From Adiantum capillus-veneris (taxonomy: Eukaryota; Streptophyta; Polypodiopsida; Polypodiales; Pteridaceae), in contig CM043968.1 in assembly GCA_014529385.2 (NCBI GenBank), positions 25,659,513 through 25,723,512 on the forward strand: a stretch of DNA of 64,000 bases. The letters run 5' to 3'. The notes under the pieces are model-generated. The model saw nothing but the letters and a program-made list of their open reading frames with translations. It did not search any database and was not told the origin of the DNA. Every line of letters starts with the position of its first letter. Within the stretch, counting starts at the first letter, position 1. The position numbers were made by a program, and so were the translations under genes. Below are positions 51,244 to 61,677 of this stretch, piece by piece.

Positions 51244-52554
51244 GTGGACCTCAAGAAAGTTAATGCAGCCACTAGGAGAGATCATTATCCCTTGCCATAT
51301 TCAGAACATGTGCTTGAAAGAGTTGCGGGCAAGGAAGCTTATAGCTTTTTAGATGGGTACTCTGGTAACAATCAAATCACAATTGCATTAGAGGACCAAA
51401 CTAAAACTGCTTTTATCATAGAGTTTGGAGTGTTTGCATTTCGTGTTATGGCTTTTGGCTTAACGAATGCCCCTGCTACATTCCAACGATTAATAAACAC
51501 TGCGTTTAAAGAATTTCTAAGGGAGTTTTGTGAAGCTTTCCTAGACGACCTTTGTGTTTATTCTTCTTGGGAGAAGCATTTGTTATATCTACGAAAAATA
51601 TTTGAAAGGTGCAGATTTTATGGCATCTCATTGAACCCTTTCAAATGCCAATTTTGGGTTAAGCATGGAGTCATTCTAGGGCATATAGTGTCCAAGAACG
51701 GGATATCCACAGATGAGAGTAAGATTAAAGCCATTGCCGATTTGCCACCACCTACTAACTATAAAGGAGTTCAAAGATTTATGGGCCATGTTGGTTATTA
51801 TCGAAGGTTTATTTTAAACTTTGCCAAGATAGCGTATCCATTGTACAAGCTTCTTATCGAGTTTCACTGGACGGAAGAATGTCATCAATCTTATGAGTTA
51901 TTAAAGAAGGCCCTAACAAGTGCTCTAATCCTGCGAACACCCGATTGGAATGTACCTTTTCATGTGCATATTGATGCATCCAATTTTGCTATTGGGTGTG
52001 TTCTAACTCAACCAGGAGAACATAAATTGGACGACCCTATTAGCTTTGCAAGTCGCCAATTAAATGATGCCGAGCTGAACTACACTACTACAGAGCGCGA
52101 AGGTCTAGCTATGATTTACGCAGTAAAGAAATTTCGCTATTACCTTCTTGCTACCAAGTTTGTGTTTTATGTTGATCATCAAGCATTGCTATATATGGTA
52201 AACAAGCCGTGTTCCACAGGTCGAATTACACGATGGTTGTTAATTCTTCTTGAGTTTGACTTCATCGTTGTTGTGAGGCCTGGGAGGAAACATGTCATGG
52301 CGGATCATTTATCTCGTATCCCTAATGGCGAAGCTCCTACGGGGGTTGATGATGAATTGCCTGATACTCCTTTGTTCATTGTTGAGACAATGCCTAAATG
52401 GAGTGAAAAGATTGTTAACTTCTTAGTTAATGGTTTTCCACCCAAAGAACTGCGAAAAGATATAGCTCGAAAATTAATCAAGGAATGCGAACCCTATTGC
52501 TTACTGGCTGGAACTCTCTATAAGAGAGGAAAAGATGATGTTCTTAGACGCTGA
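51244..52554 (+). pseudogene. Element 2 RT-RNase H
   Basis: Open for 436 codons. RT: S-F-L-D-G-Y-S-G (first Asp), [16 protein letters not shown] and catalytic F-L-D-D at residues 99-102 (F-L-D-D rather than the usual Y-x-D-D; Phe is also seen in Athila relatives). The RT thumb has I-L-G-H-I-V-S. RNase H: D in V-H-I-D-A-S, E in T-E-R-E-G-L-A, D in F-Y-V-D-H-Q-A-L, and H-V-M-A-D-H-L-S-R. Ends with TGA 52552-52554 in R-R-stop-A-R, most simply a CGA to TGA change; the frame continues into the integrase. Confidence 0.93.
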
Positions 52555-52596
52555 GCCCGCGAGGATGAGTATTTATATATTCTACAAGAGGCACAC

Positions 52597-53704
52597 ATGG
52601 GCGTAGCTGGTGGTCACTTTTCAGGAAACTTGACTGCCCAAAAGATCTTACAGTCAGGCTATTGGTGGCCCACTCTGTTTAAGGATGCATCACTTTTTGC
52701 AAAGGGATGTGATGAATGCCAACGCTTCAAGAAGCCACAAAGAAGTGATAGGATGCCTCTACATCCCATCAAGGTAACCCAACCATTTGAAAAGTGGGGC
52801 TTAGACTTTGTAGGACCGATTAGTCCGGCTGCACGTAACACGCAATCACGATATATCATTGTCGCTACCGACTATGTAACCAAATGGGCTGAAGCAAAAG
52901 CAACACGAAAGGCGGATGAAAAAACAACAGTTAAGTTCTTCTTTGAGAACATTATCACACGTTTTGGATGCCCCTTTGAACTTGTGAGTGACAATGGAAC
53001 TCATTTTATAAATGAAGTAATAAAAGAACTCACATCAAACTTCATGATCTCTCACCACAAGTCTACACCCTATTATCCCCAAGCAAATGGCCAAGTTGAG
53101 AGTACCAACAAAACTCTCATCTCCATTTTGACAAAGACAGTCGAGGCTCATCGCACTGATTGGGACCTAAAGCTTACATCAGCTTTATGGGCTTATCGTA
53201 CTGCGTATAAAGTTGCTCTTAATTGCACACCGTTTAAGATGGTGTATGGCCAAGAAGCAGTTATGCCATGGGAGTTTGTCATTCCTAGTCTTCGAGTAGC
53301 TTCTCAAGAAGGTTGGGATGGTAACCCCTTAGTGGAGCGATTATATATCCTGGAAAGGCTAGATGAAGAGAGGCAATTAGCTATGCGAAATGCTCTAGTG
53401 GAGAAGGATAGGAGAAAGAAGTGGTTTTGATAGCCATTTAAAGGATAAAGACATCAAGGTTGGTGATAAAGTTCTTATGTACGGGGTACGTAATGAAAAG
53501 AAGAAATTGAAATACGCTGGTAAGGGACCATATCGAGTGTGTGAAATTACCCCGCAAGGTACCATTCGTGTGGAGACTCTAGATGGAGTTGAAACCATTG
53601 GATTCCTTAATGGGAGTAAATTCAAAAGATATTATGATCCTCTAAGCCAGGAAGAGTTGCAAGCCATCCATCAAAAGAAGGCTGCCAAGGAACAAGCAGA
53701 GTAA
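52597..53704 (+). pseudogene. Element 2 integrase
   Basis: Zinc-binding H...H-x-C-C motif around A-H-M-G-V-A-G-G-H and C-D-E-C-Q-R. Core with D in G-L-D-F-V-G-P, D in V-S-D-N-G-T-H-F and E in N-G-Q-V-E-S-T-N-K, so the DDE triad is complete. At about 53428 an extra T in a TTTT run shifts the frame. The C-terminal region resumes with K-V-G-D-K-V-L-M-Y and G-P-Y-R-V (G-P-Y/F motif, 53477-53704). No chromodomain follows. Confidence 0.93.
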
Positions 53705-55014
53705 GAGTTGAGGCTCGAGAACGACAACAACGTCTTAGACGCCAACGAGAGGCTAATCTGGGAGTCACGCAAGCATTTTTCGAGGACACAGATGACGACT
53801 CATTAGAATCTGAGCCACCCCTATGATACCCAATTGAGCTAAATAGCCCCTATGGGAAAGTACTATACAATGCCTTATTAGATACGGGAGCTAAACACAA
53901 TTTGTTATCCTCTTGAGTTTGGTGTCAATTAGGGAAACCGACCCTATCCCCGAGTACGATGCAATTCAAGGGGTTTAATAAAAAGAAAACTACTATTCTT
54001 GGGGTCCTTCAGACCCCTGTTGTCTATGAAAATGAAAGCATAGTGCAGAGGTTTCTAGTCATGCCTGCAGCAGCTATGGAAGGCAACATAAACCTGGGAC
54101 GCACGTGGATGTTGGCAACCAAATGCACTATTAATTGGGATACTGGTAGTGTCACGACGCGACCACCGACTCTTACCCCTATCATTCAAGCAAAGTCACC
54201 TACGTTGCAAACTCTAGCAAAGTTGAAGGAGAGCCAACATTCACAAGCCAAGGTAATTAACTCGTCTTTGCCGGCTACCCATGAATCTAGCACTTCAACA
54301 CTTGTAGTTGCAACAAGCAGTAATATTGCAAGTACTCAACCTGCACGACCTAAGAGTACATATCAATGGGTCCCCAAGGCCTTACTTCCAACTACCTCAA
54401 CCCTCCCATCCATTCCAAGAAAAAATTTCCCCGAAAAACCAAGAGCGCGCCCTAGGAGAGTCAAGACCAAATCACGATGGATTCCAAAACAACTGTTAGA
54501 AGCCCAAGGCTACTATGATGGAAATGAGCAAATTTGGGTACCTAAACGTAAAATGTGTCCTTCCCTATCGACAACAAACCCATATGAGTCAAACAGTGTA
54601 ACGCTAAAGCCAATGGCAGACCGTGGGAAGGGAAAGATCACAGAATGCTACACACCTAGTCCAGAGCTAGTTTGGGCTCCAAGGCAAAACCAATTTATTC
54701 CACCTAGCTCAGGAAGGGGGGAGTTCCATGAAGCTTCTAGCTCCTCATGTAATACATCCATAGAGGTAAAAGCTTCTACACAGCCTCCATCTATAGTAGT
54801 GGACCTCCATGAAGCTACAAAAGAATCCACACCTCCCAGTGTTCAAGAATCACCTGATGAACCACTTCAAGTTCGATCCTGGGAGAGTACCTTACCACCC
54901 TTGCAACTGGACGAGGCACCTAGGGTAATAGAAAACTACTGGCAAAAATCCTCACCTATTACCAACTGGAACAATTGGTTTCAAAGGGTGACGACATCAT
55001 TTCAAATGGTATGA
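53705..55014 (+). pseudogene. Element 2 second retropepsin-like domain and W-x-P-K tail
   Basis: In the frame of 53959 and upstream: Y-P-I-E-L-N-S-P-Y-G-K-V-L-Y-N, active-site motif A-L-L-D-T-G-A (about 53872-53892), then F-L-V-M-P-A-A-A and N-I-N-L-G-R-T-W-M, the usual I-L-G-R second-lobe motif of retropepsins. In-frame TGA stops lie at 53824-53826 and 53914-53916. After about residue 75 of the 53959 frame comes a Ser/Thr-rich linker, then Y-Q-W-V-P-K, S-R-W-I-P-K, Q-I-W-V-P-K and L-V-W-A-P-R motifs and a Ser/Pro/Glu-rich end. It is a second, canonical D-T-G-A protease-like module downstream of integrase. Elements 1 and 3 lack the protease part but keep the tail. Confidence 0.75.
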
Positions 55015-55175
55015 TCTACCCAAGGAAGGGGGGAGTGTTTGTGGACATCCATTATTCACTTGCTTCCCTCTCAACCTTTCCCCCTGACCCCTTAATCTCC
55101 AATCTTAGGGAATGTATATATAAAGCCTTATACTCACAAAAACAAGATAAAAAAGTAAAAGAGCAAGAGCCATAA
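54939..55175 (+). CDS. Conserved small ORF of the family (element 2 copy)
   Basis: Frame shifted relative to the tail ORF; opens at CTG 54939 (L-A-K-I-L-T-Y-Y-Q-L-E-Q-L-V) and ends S-Q-K-Q-D-K-K-V-K-E-Q-E-P. Conserved with 19318-19527 and the element 3 copy. Contains G-M-I-Y-P-R-K-G-G-V-F and L-R-E-C-I-Y-K-A-L. Start mechanism unclear: no ATG in this copy. Confidence 0.45.
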   Translation: MAKILTYYQLEQLVSKGDDIISNGMIYPRKGGVFVDIHYSLASLSTFPPDPLISNLRECIYKALYSQKQDKKVKEQEP

Positions 55176-55261
55176 CACAAAATCATAAAACCAAATTATG
55201 CACAAGAACACGACCCTTGTAATATTTGCACTCTAACCATCATCTATTTGTATGTACAGAT

Positions 55262-55684
55262 ATGGCTAGTACGCTAGAGTCATCCACTCCTGCCTTGGGT
55301 GAGAGGTACCCTCGTTACTTTTCACAAATATTTCACATGGTCTTTCCAGTGCTTGCATGTGAATGGGATTTGATAGATACGCTAGCATGTGAGAGGAATT
55401 TTGAGGAGTTAGAATGGCTGATACGTCTCTTGACCACGTCTGATCCATACTTAGTAGAGAGCGTTTCTCCCATTGCACAAGCCTACCCTTTTGACCAAGA
55501 TGACTATAGGCATCTAGTGATGTTCTTAGTAAACATGGGCACCTATGATGAAGAAGAAAATTTACACGATTACACGGATGGCACATATGGTCTCATGGAT
55601 GATGACTTTGTTTATCTCGACGACGAGGATAGGGGTTTAGCCTTAGGGTTTCCCCCCAACCTCTACAATATCCTATTCCCTTGA
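55262..55684 (+). CDS. Accessory ORF specific to element 2
   Basis: 140 codons from M-A-S-T-L-E-S-S-T-P; the frame is open back to 55226, but the ATG at 55262 follows an acceptor-like TATTTGTATGTACAG (ending at 55259), suggesting a spliced subgenomic message. The product has an aromatic/leucine-rich N-terminal half and a very acidic C-terminal part (D-E-E-E-N, M-D-D-D-F-V-Y-L-D-D-E-D-R). No signal peptide or membrane segment is evident, so it is unlike the Env-like proteins found at this position in Athila. Absent from elements 1 and 3. Confidence 0.6.
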   Translation: MASTLESSTPALGERYPRYFSQIFHMVFPVLACEWDLIDTLACERNFEELEWLIRLLTTSDPYLVESVSPIAQAYPFDQDDYRHLVMFLVNMGTYDEEENLHDYTDGTYGLMDDDFVYLDDEDRGLALGFPPNLYNILFP

Positions 55685-57042
55685 CTCTCTAGGGGGAGTG
55701 CAAATAATTAGGTCAGAATTCCTTATGTTTTTTGTTGTGTTCAATAAGTGTTGGTACCTTTTCCCACTAATGTGCCTCCTGGAGGTATTCCTTTTGTTTC
55801 CTAGTGTGTACAGGAGCGTGTTGCTATTGATAGGATTTGGACCTTCATGGAATCTTTATCTCGACTCACTCTTCAAATCAAGCGCGACCATCGACACAAA
55901 CAGGTGTTTCTTGTCCATTAGCATTGCCCCTTATCATTTTTGCATCTATGATTGTCTGCTTTGATTGCGATTGGTAGCCTAATATTCACCGCATTTGCTT
56001 AGTATCAAACATTTAATTCAATGTAATTTTTGTCATAATCACTTGTCTAGGTTTAAAAATCAAGCAGTCCGACTAATCTAGTTTAACCAAGTTAGGTATT
56101 AGAAATATTCTCTTAATACCATGGGGAATGCCTTCCTAATAATTAATGGTTACGTAGGTTCTTAATCCGATTTAGGAAGCATTGTGTGAAATGTACTAGG
56201 GCTTTCTAGTGGGCTTGACCCTATTGACCTTTAACTTAAGTATTATAAAGGGATTTTACTAGTGTGATGAGCGTGGGGAGGTGTATCAGTGTTATATGAC
56301 CCCCCAAAGTTACAAAATTAAAATGCTGAAAATGAACAAACAAAAAATCAAAGTGCCACACTGTAAAATCTTAAGCTGGAAGAGAAATCTCGGCTTGATT
56401 TGGTACTTCACCCACATGTATTGCCTATGGTACTAGAGCCCTACAGGTTCCCAGTATGGGCACTTTTACTTGAAAAGCAAAAAACCCAAGGCATACAAAA
56501 TAAGCACACACATCAAAATTGAATCACTGTGAAAAGACTTGGGGGGTCAAAGAAAAAGTAATCAGTCAGGCGATGATTTCATGACAAATTCCTTTTATGG
56601 TAGCTTAACTACAAGGTCTTCTAGATATAGCCTCTAGTCAGCCCTCGAACATGAATACTTGGCTCTCACGATTAAACAACTTAATTGACCACAGAAAATT
56701 AAGAAGCTTACCCATGGTATTAATATTCGATCTCTAGTGCCTTTCGACCGTCAAATTAGCGACCCAGACTTGTTTAATTTTTTACCTTTACATCTGTTTA
56801 TGCATTTGATTACATTGCAATTTAATGTTCATTGCTGACAAATTGTTTGAAATTCTTGTACCAATCAATTTGTCTACCTAAAACTGCATATGATTTTTAA
56901 TCACTTATGAGAATGCAGTTACTGTGCCAATGTTGTTTGATTTTGCAGTGATTGAAGAAGGCTAAGGACATTCATCTCAAATGCTCTTCCACCTCGACGA
57001 AAGAGCTTCAACTCAATAGCTTCCGAGGACGGAATCTACATC
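55685..57042 (+). other. Element 2 3' non-coding region
   Basis: About 1.36 kb without coding potential between the last ORF and the PPT. Conserved in elements 1 and 3 (for example TGACCCCCCAAAGTTAC and TGCCTATGGTACTAGAGCCC). Confidence 0.8.
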
Positions 57043-57053
57043 AAGAAGGGAGG
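57043..57053 (+). other. Element 2 polypurine tract
   Basis: AAGAAGGGAGG two bases before the TG of the 3' LTR, the expected plus-strand primer position. Confidence 0.9.
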
Positions 57054-57055
57054 CA

Positions 57056-57656
57056 TGTTAACCCTCACGGCTCACGGACACCCCATCACCTACGACGGAC
57101 GTGTATTATGTATTTGGTAGAGTCAGGTACCGGGCTTGTCGGACCAATAGGAAAAGGGTAAGAGTGATCGCCGATGAGAGGCGCACTCTAACTGGGACAT
57201 TCAAGGGATTAGTTGGCTAAGCATGGGCGCCCAAGTGTGAATGGGGTGAGCTCATATAAAAGCCAACTAAACCTAAAATTCACTCATTCTCTCATTTGTG
57301 CAATAGAAGAGTGCTCTTGCTCCATCTCCATCTCCATCTCCATCTCCATCTTCTTCTTCTTCACCTCCTTGTGTGTGTGTGTATGTGAGAGAGAGAGAGA
57401 GAGAGGGAGAGTGTGTGTGCGATCGAGCATTACGAAGGCACGACGGCGGCGAAGCGGTTGAGCGCGGCACGATTGCAACTTCTTCTTCATCGCGGCGAGG
57501 AATCCACCACGAAGGCGAGCGTAGAGCGGTGAGTGACACACCCTTTGCTCTCTTGAGCTTGCTAGATTAGTCTTGTTGTGTGCTTGGAGCCATTTGTGGC
57601 TCGCACACGGTGTATCGGCAAGTCTCTTGCTTCGACAGTGCGGCAAGGAGCGCACA
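57056..57656 (+). repeat. Element 2 3' LTR
   Basis: 601 bp, TGTTAACCC...GCGCACA, TATAAAAG at 57255-57262, followed by target duplication AACTT. Confidence 0.95.
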
Positions 57657-57846
57657 AACTTTTTGTAGACTGGATAAGTCTAAGTTTAGAAAATACCCTA
57701 GTGTTATGGGTTATTATGAATATTAACATTAATATATGCGTACACTTAGGAAAACCCTCAAATCACTCCTACAATGGAAAACCCTCGAAATGATGCTATC
57801 TATACAGAGATTCAAGAGAAGAAGTTATTGCTCAAACAAATGTAAT
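57657..57846 (+). mobile_element. Chromovirus leader spacer between elements 2 and 3
   Basis: 190 bp separating two inverted elements. Removing element 2 joins it to 44460, so it should continue the chromovirus leader. A 23-codon frame starting M-E-N-P-R-N-D-A-I-Y at 57774 could be the beginning of its gag. GTAAT (57842-57846) is the candidate target duplication of element 3. Confidence 0.5.
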
Positions 57847-58413
57847 TGTGCGCGTATGTCGTACGTGTCAATGCAAAGGAACTTGCCGATACACCGCGTG
57901 TGAGCCACAAATGGCTCCAAGCACACAACAAGCCTAAACTAGTAAGCTGAAAGATGACGATGGTGTGTCACTCACCGCTCTATGCTTGCTTCGTGGAGGA
58001 TTCCTCGCCACGAAGAAGAGGAAGACGCCGCGCTCAACCGCTTCGCCGCCGTCGTGCCACCAGAGTGCTCGATCGCACACTCTCTCTCTCTCTCTCTCAC
58101 GTATACACACACACACAAGGAGATGAAGAAGAAGAAGATGGAGATGAAGCAAGAGAACTCTTCAATTGCACAAATGAGAGAATGAGTGAATTTTAGGTTT
58201 AGTTGACTTTTATATGAGCTCACCCCATTCACACTTGGCGCCCATGCTTAGCCAACTAATCCGTTGAATGTTCTAGTTAGAGTGCGCCTCTCATCGGCAA
58301 TCACTCTTACCCTTTTCCTATTGGACCGACAAGCCCGATACCTGACTCTACCAAGTGAATAATACAACGTCCGTCGTAGGTGATATGGTGTCCGTGAGCC
58401 GTGAGGGTTAACA
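57847..58413 (-). repeat. Element 3 3' LTR
   Basis: 567 bp; minus strand TGTTAACCC...GCGCACA, with TATAAAAG at 58207-58214. The last 50 bases differ noticeably from the other LTRs. The PPT AGGAAGGGGGG is at 58416-58426 on the minus strand. Confidence 0.92.
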
Positions 58414-58426
58414 TGCCCCCCTTCCT

Positions 58427-59900
58427 AATGTAGATTCCGTCCTCGGAAGCTATTGAGTTGAAGCTCGTTCGTCGAGGTGGAAGAGCATTTGAAATGAATG
58501 TCCTTAGCCTTCTTCAGTCACTGCAAAATCAAACAACATTGGCATAGTAATTGCATTCTCATATAGAATTAAAAAGCATATGCAGTTGTAGGCAGACAAT
58601 GTGATTCGTAACAGAATTTTAAACCATTTGTCAGCAATAAACATTAAATTGCAATATAATCAAAATCATAAACAGATGTAAAGGTAAAAAATTAAACAAG
58701 TCTGGGGTTATTAATTTAACGGTCGAAAGGCACTAGAGATCGACTATTAATACCATGGGTAAGCTTCTCAATTTTCTCTGGTCAATTAAGTTGTTTAATC
58801 GCGAGAGCCAAGTATTTCATGTTCGAGGGTTGACTAGAGGCTATACTTAGAAGACCTTGTAGTTAAGCTACGATAAAAGGAATTGCTCATGAAATCATCG
58901 CCTGACTGATTACTTTTTCTTTGACCCCCCAAAGTCTTTTCACAGTGATTGAATTTTGATGTGTGTGCTTATTTTGTATGCCTTGGGTTTTTTGCTTTTC
59001 AAGGAAAAGCTCCCACACTGGGAACCTCTAGGGCTCTAGTACCATAGGCGATACATGTGAGTGAAGTACCAAATCAAAGCTGAGATTTCTCTTTCCACTT
59101 TAGATTTTGCATTGTGGCACTTTGAATTTTTTTTTGTTCGTTTTCAGCATTTTAATTTTGTAACTTTGGGGGGTCATATAACACTCTTACACCTCCCCAG
59201 GCTCCTCACACTAGTAAACTCCCTTTATAATACTTAAGCTAAAGGTCAATAGGGACGAAGCCCACTAGAAAGCCCTAGTACATTTCACACAATGCTGCCT
59301 AAATTGGATTAAGAACCTAAGTAACCATTGATTATTAGGAAGGCATTCCCCATGGTATTAAGAGAAGATCTGTAACACCTAACTTGGTCAAACTAGCTTA
59401 GTCGGACTGCTTGATTTTTAAATCTAGACAAGTGATTATGACAAAAAATTACATTGAATTTAATGTTGGTGCTAAACAAAGGCACTAAATATTATGCTAC
59501 CAATCACAATCAAAGCAGACAAATATAGATGCAAAAAAGATAAGGAGCAATGCTAATGGACAAGAAACACCTGTTTGTGTTGATGGTCGCGGTTGATTTG
59601 AAGTGTGAATGAGAGAAAGATTCCATGAAGGTCCAAATCCTAACCACAGCAACACGTTCCTGTACACACTAGGAAACACAAAGAATACCTCTAGGAGGCA
59701 CATCAGTGGGAAGAAATAACTTTGCTAATCACTCAACTCTAAAACAGAAACACTCCTATCGTACTAATTCTACCTTCCCTCCATCACTCGAGTGATGAGG
59801 ATCAAAGGTGTTTTATGGCATAGGTTTCTGTTTCAGTGTACCGGATGCGAATGTGTAGGTCTGAGTCAATGTTTTGACTTTTATTGTGCATACTCGTTTG
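58427..59900 (-). other. Element 3 3' non-coding region
   Basis: Colinear with 55,700-57,040 (element 2). 59,700-59,900 instead matches 19,530-19,740 of element 1. No coding frames. Confidence 0.8.
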
Positions 59901-60130
59901 CTAATTGCTCTTGCTCTTTATTATTTTTGTTTTTTGTGAGTATAAGGCTTTATATATACATTCCCTAAGATTGGAGATTAAGAGGTTAGGGAGGAAGGTT
60001 GAGAGGGAAGCAAGTGAATGATGACTGTCAGCAAACACTCCCCCCTTCCTTGGGTAGATCATACCGTTTGAAATGAGCTTGTCACCCTTTGTAACCAATT
60101 GTTCCAGTTGGTAATAGGTGGGGATTTTTG
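59901..60130 (-). CDS. Conserved small ORF (element 3 copy)
   Basis: Same shifted-frame product, with K-G-D-K-L-I-S-N-G-M-I-Y-P-R-K-G-G-V-F and L-R-E-C-I-Y-K-A-L-Y-S-Q-K. The first in-frame ATG is at 60098, later than in element 1. Confidence 0.4.
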
Positions 60131-60139
60131 CCAGTAGTT

Positions 60140-60950
60140 TTATATTACCTTAGGTGCCTCGTCGAGTTGCAAGGGTGGTAAGGTACTCTCCCAGGATCGA
60201 ACTTGAAGTGGTTCATCAAGTGATTCTTGAACACGGGGAGGTGTGGATTCCTTTGTAGCTTCATGGAGGTCCACTATTGTAGGTGGAGGTTGTGGAGAAT
60301 CTTTTACCTCTATGGATTCATTACATGAGGAGCTAGAAGCTTCGTGGGACTCCCCCCTTCCTGAGCAGTGGAACAAATCGTTCTTTCTTCGGTACCCAAA
60401 CTAGCTCTGGAGCGGGTGTGTAGCATTCTATGATTTTTTTCTTTCCACGATTGTCAATTCGTTTTGGAGCTACGGGATTAGGCTCACATGGGTCAGGTGA
60501 CAGGTAAGATCACAATCTATGTTTTGGCACCCAAATCTGATCATTTCCTTGAGAGTAGCCTTGGGCTTCCAATAGTCGTTTAGGAATCCATCGCAACATT
60601 TTCTTACTTTTCTTGGAGCGAGTGGTACGTTTCTTACAAGGCTTTCGTTTTTTAGTACTAGCCATGGTCGCTAAAGAAGCTTTAGCGACCCACTTGTATG
60701 TTTTCTTCGTTAGATTGAGATGAGTCTTGTCAGAAGCTATATGAATTGCTTGTAGCATATTTAAGGGTACGGGCATTTCATCCCTCTTAGGTGTTACCCA
60801 CGTCGTCCCCCTGTTTCCCCAAGTGTCTATGGTTGCTGCTAGGTGGACCCAATCCACATTGTCCGACTCAATCATCCCAGGTAGTACATCCATATAAGGA
60901 GAATCTTCCCCAACATCAGTGTCCGCTTTACACGTGTAACAATACTGCAA
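60140..60950 (-). pseudogene. Element 3 protease end and W-x-P-K tail
   Basis: 60950-60510 runs from Y-C-Y-T-C-K-A-D-T-D through T-W-V-T-P-K-R to Y-K-W-V-A-K, L-R-W-I-P-K and Q-I-W-V-P-K-H, with no RT between, identical in order to element 1. After frame breaks between 60380 and 60510, 60376-60140 gives the Ser/Pro-rich end (G-R-G-E-S-H-E-A-S-S). Confidence 0.8.
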
Positions 60951-61052
60951 TGGGGCCGAGTGAACTGTGGTGTCAGATCTATGATCAATTATAAACCTGT
61001 TTCCTAGAGGATGTGCTCAACCCGTCACAAGATCCACTTGAATAACAAAATC

Positions 61053-61526
61053 TTATAATTGCAAGTAGACATGGTTTTTAGACCAGTCATGCACCATTTT
61101 TGCTTCCCTCATGAAAGGACGTCCTAAGATCATCTCCGATGCCATAGTGTGTTTGGAGAAATCCATAGCAATGAAGGTAACTCTTATTTTATGTCCAAAG
61201 ACCTTGATCTTGAGATCTTCTAGCATCCCAATAGGTTTAACGATAGACCCATTGGCCATCTTCACTACAATGGTTGTGGTCGCAAGGTGAGGTCTTCCCA
61301 TAGTTTCCTAGCAATTTTTAGTCACAATTCTAACCCCAGCGCCACCATCAAGGATTCCCTTCACAGTTAATCCCTTAGTAGTGATTGGTATGGTCGCATT
61401 GGATTCATCACCCTCAAGGTATTGTCCCAACTTGTTAACAGGTATTTCTATAACAACGTTCTCATCTAGGTTGGGTTGTGGATCTATGTGTTCCTCCTCT
61501 ATTGGCATCTCCCCAGCTCCATCCAT
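61053..61526 (-). pseudogene. Element 3 protease 1
   Basis: 61526-61308 contains I-L-D-G-G-A-G-V-R-I-V-T-K-N-C and ends at a TAG where the other copies have TGG. 61301-61053 resumes with M-G-R-P-H-L and holds M-I-L-G-R-P-F-M. The active-site motif is D-G-G-A, as in element 1. Confidence 0.85.
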
Positions 61527-61617
61527 CTAGGTATTTCTATAACAACGTTCTCATCTAGGTTGGGTTGTGGATCTATGTGTTCCTCCTCTATTGGCATCTC
61601 CCCAGCTCCATCCATCT
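61440..61617. repeat. 89-bp tandem duplication in element 3
   Basis: 61440-61528 is repeated at 61529-61617, essentially identical. Since 89 is not a multiple of three it breaks the gag-protease frame. Very recent by its identity. Confidence 0.95.
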
Positions 61618-61677
61618 GTACAAATTGTGGTAGCCCAAACTTTAGTTCTCCATTGAGGAAGGCTCGAAGAGCTAAGA

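Larger units (their letters stand above)
44461..57656 (+). mobile_element. Element 2: full-length Athila/Tat-like Ty3 element
   Basis: 13.2 kb, with LTRs 44461-45047 and 57056-57656, tRNA-Asp PBS, PPT and target duplication AACTT at 44456-44460 and 57657-57661. It encodes gag, protease, RT, RNase H and integrase, then a second protease-like domain, a tail, a small ORF and an accessory ORF. About a dozen substitutions separate its LTRs by eye (roughly 2%), so insertion is relatively recent. Gag, RT, RNase H end and integrase each carry a stop or frameshift, so it is inactive. PBS type and the absence of a chromodomain place it in the OTA (Athila/Tat) group; finer placement needs a tree. Confidence 0.95.

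Noticed and set aside
53477-53704. Chromodomain after element 2 integrase
   Set aside because: The segment has the G-P-Y integrase C-terminal motif but none of the aromatic-cage W-x-x-Y/W-E-x-E pattern seen in the 41.9-kb chromovirus relic.
55226-55684. Env-like protein in element 2
   Set aside because: Position fits, but no signal peptide, transmembrane segment or cleavage site can be seen; kept as an accessory ORF of unknown function.
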